DNA from: Paraburkholderia lacunae
Lineage (GTDB): Bacteria; Pseudomonadota; Gammaproteobacteria; Burkholderiales; Burkholderiaceae
NCBI RefSeq assembly: GCF_003353175.1
Contig: NZ_QHKS01000001.1
Coordinates: forward strand, 496,001-560,000
Length of the DNA: 64,000 nt
Reading direction: 5' to 3'
Below are positions 63,614 through 64,000 of the stretch, one piece after another; within the stretch, counting starts at the first letter, position 1, and every line of letters starts with the position of its first letter. Both the position numbers and the translations under genes were made by a program. Under the pieces are notes generated by a model that was given only the letters and a program-made list of their open reading frames with translations, did no database searches and was not told the DNA's origin.

Positions 63614-64000
63614 TTAGAAGTTGCCGAGGAACCAGTCCTTCATTCTCGAGAAGACCTGTCCCATCGACCCCGACTGCACCGCGACCTTGCGGCCGCGCAT
63701 CCGTTGCGAGCGTCCTTCGAAGAGCAGACCCATCGCCGTCGAATAACGCGGGTTGCGTACCACGTCCGCAAGACCGCCTGCGTATTCCGGCACGCCGATG
63801 CGCACCGGCTTCAGGAAAATGTCCTCGCCGAGCTCGACCATGCCGAGCATCATCGACGCGCCGCCGGTCAGCACTACGCCGGAGCTCAGCAGTTCCTCGT
63901 AACCCGACTCGCGCACCACCTGCTGCACGAGCGAAAACAGTTCTTCGACGCGCGGCTCGATCACCGCTGCGAGTGCCTGGCGCGACAGCGTGCGCGGACC
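63614..64000 (-). CDS. ftsA: Cell division protein FtsA, C-terminal part (cut by window edge)
   Basis: The last 128 codons of ftsA, running off the window. Actin-like ATPase that anchors FtsZ to the membrane. The visible part includes GVVLTGGASMMLGMVELGE, a phosphate-2-type loop of actin folds, and the C-terminal amphipathic membrane-targeting helix SRMKDWFLGNF. The frame remains open to 64000 with no start. Followed by ftsZ. Confidence 0.95.
   Translation of the reverse strand, partial: GPRTLSRQALAAVIEPRVEELFSLVQQVVRESGYEELLSSGVVLTGGASMMLGMVELGEDIFLKPVRIGVPEYAGGLADVVRNPRYSTAMGLLFEGRSQRMRGRKVAVQSGSMGQVFSRMKDWFLGNF

Overview
The window is a GC-rich (low-to-mid 60s percent by eye), gene-dense piece of a bacterial main chromosome. 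Gene content and order point to Burkholderiaceae, most probably Paraburkholderia or a close relative: rplU-rpmA-obgE-proB next to ispB, pilBCD-coaE-zapD-yacG, secA-argJ, lpxC-peroxiredoxin-ftsZ-ftsA, accBC-prmA, and an AK-rich histone H1-like gene beside nrdAB. The assignment rests on recognised protein families and synteny; no database search was run.

Layout. 1-11.7 kb (minus): pyrF, then a sugar uptake and oxidation cluster: aldose epimerase, SMP-30 lactonase, SDR dehydrogenase, araH-araG-araF ABC transporter, a second SDR, dgoA, dgoK and an IclR regulator at the upstream end. 11.7-13.0 kb: gene-free DNA dominated by a roughly 0.8-kb imperfect palindrome with degenerate repeats at its left. 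13.0-18.9 kb (minus): mtgA, aroE, an RNase II-type exonuclease, a YqiA-like esterase and mpl. 19.1-27.4 kb (plus): a conserved hypothetical, tlpA-like thioredoxin, aroQ, accB, accC, prmA, a zinc-ribbon membrane protein, tpx, a PfkB kinase and a SlyB-like lipoprotein. 27.6-35.9 kb (minus): histone H1-like protein, nrdB, nrdA with a promoter carrying two NrdR-type boxes, ampD, a PP0621-like protein and a CcsA-like membrane protein. 36.0-45.5 kb: ffh, hpt, marC, proS, rppH, a CNP1-like lipoprotein, proB, obgE, rpmA, rplU. 45.7-53.9 kb (plus): ispB, tRNA-Pro(CGG), a CorC/HlyC-type CBS protein, pilB-pilC-pilD, coaE, zapD, yacG. 53.9-64 kb: mutT, an AAA-type ATPase, argJ, secA, dciA-like, lpxC, a peroxiredoxin, ftsZ and the 3' part of ftsA, cut by the window edge.

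How the genes work together. The sugar cluster can take up an arabinose/galactose-type aldose, oxidise it at C1, open the lactone, and phosphorylate and cleave the 2-keto-3-deoxy acid (De Ley-Doudoroff type). The sugar-acid dehydratase the scheme needs is not in the window. Most other genes are housekeeping: peptidoglycan synthesis and recycling (mtgA, mpl, ampD), fatty acid initiation (accBC), deoxynucleotide supply (nrdAB), protein targeting and export (ffh, secA), ribosome assembly (rplU, rpmA, obgE), cell division (zapD, ftsZ, ftsA) and lipid A synthesis (lpxC).

I found no prophage, CRISPR array, intact insertion sequence or clear defence system. The less ordinary signals are non-coding: the 12.2-13.0 kb palindrome, the hairpin repeats between araF and araG, a 52-bp IS-end-like insertion inside the loop of the hpt/marC terminator, and the paired NrdR-type boxes upstream of nrdA.
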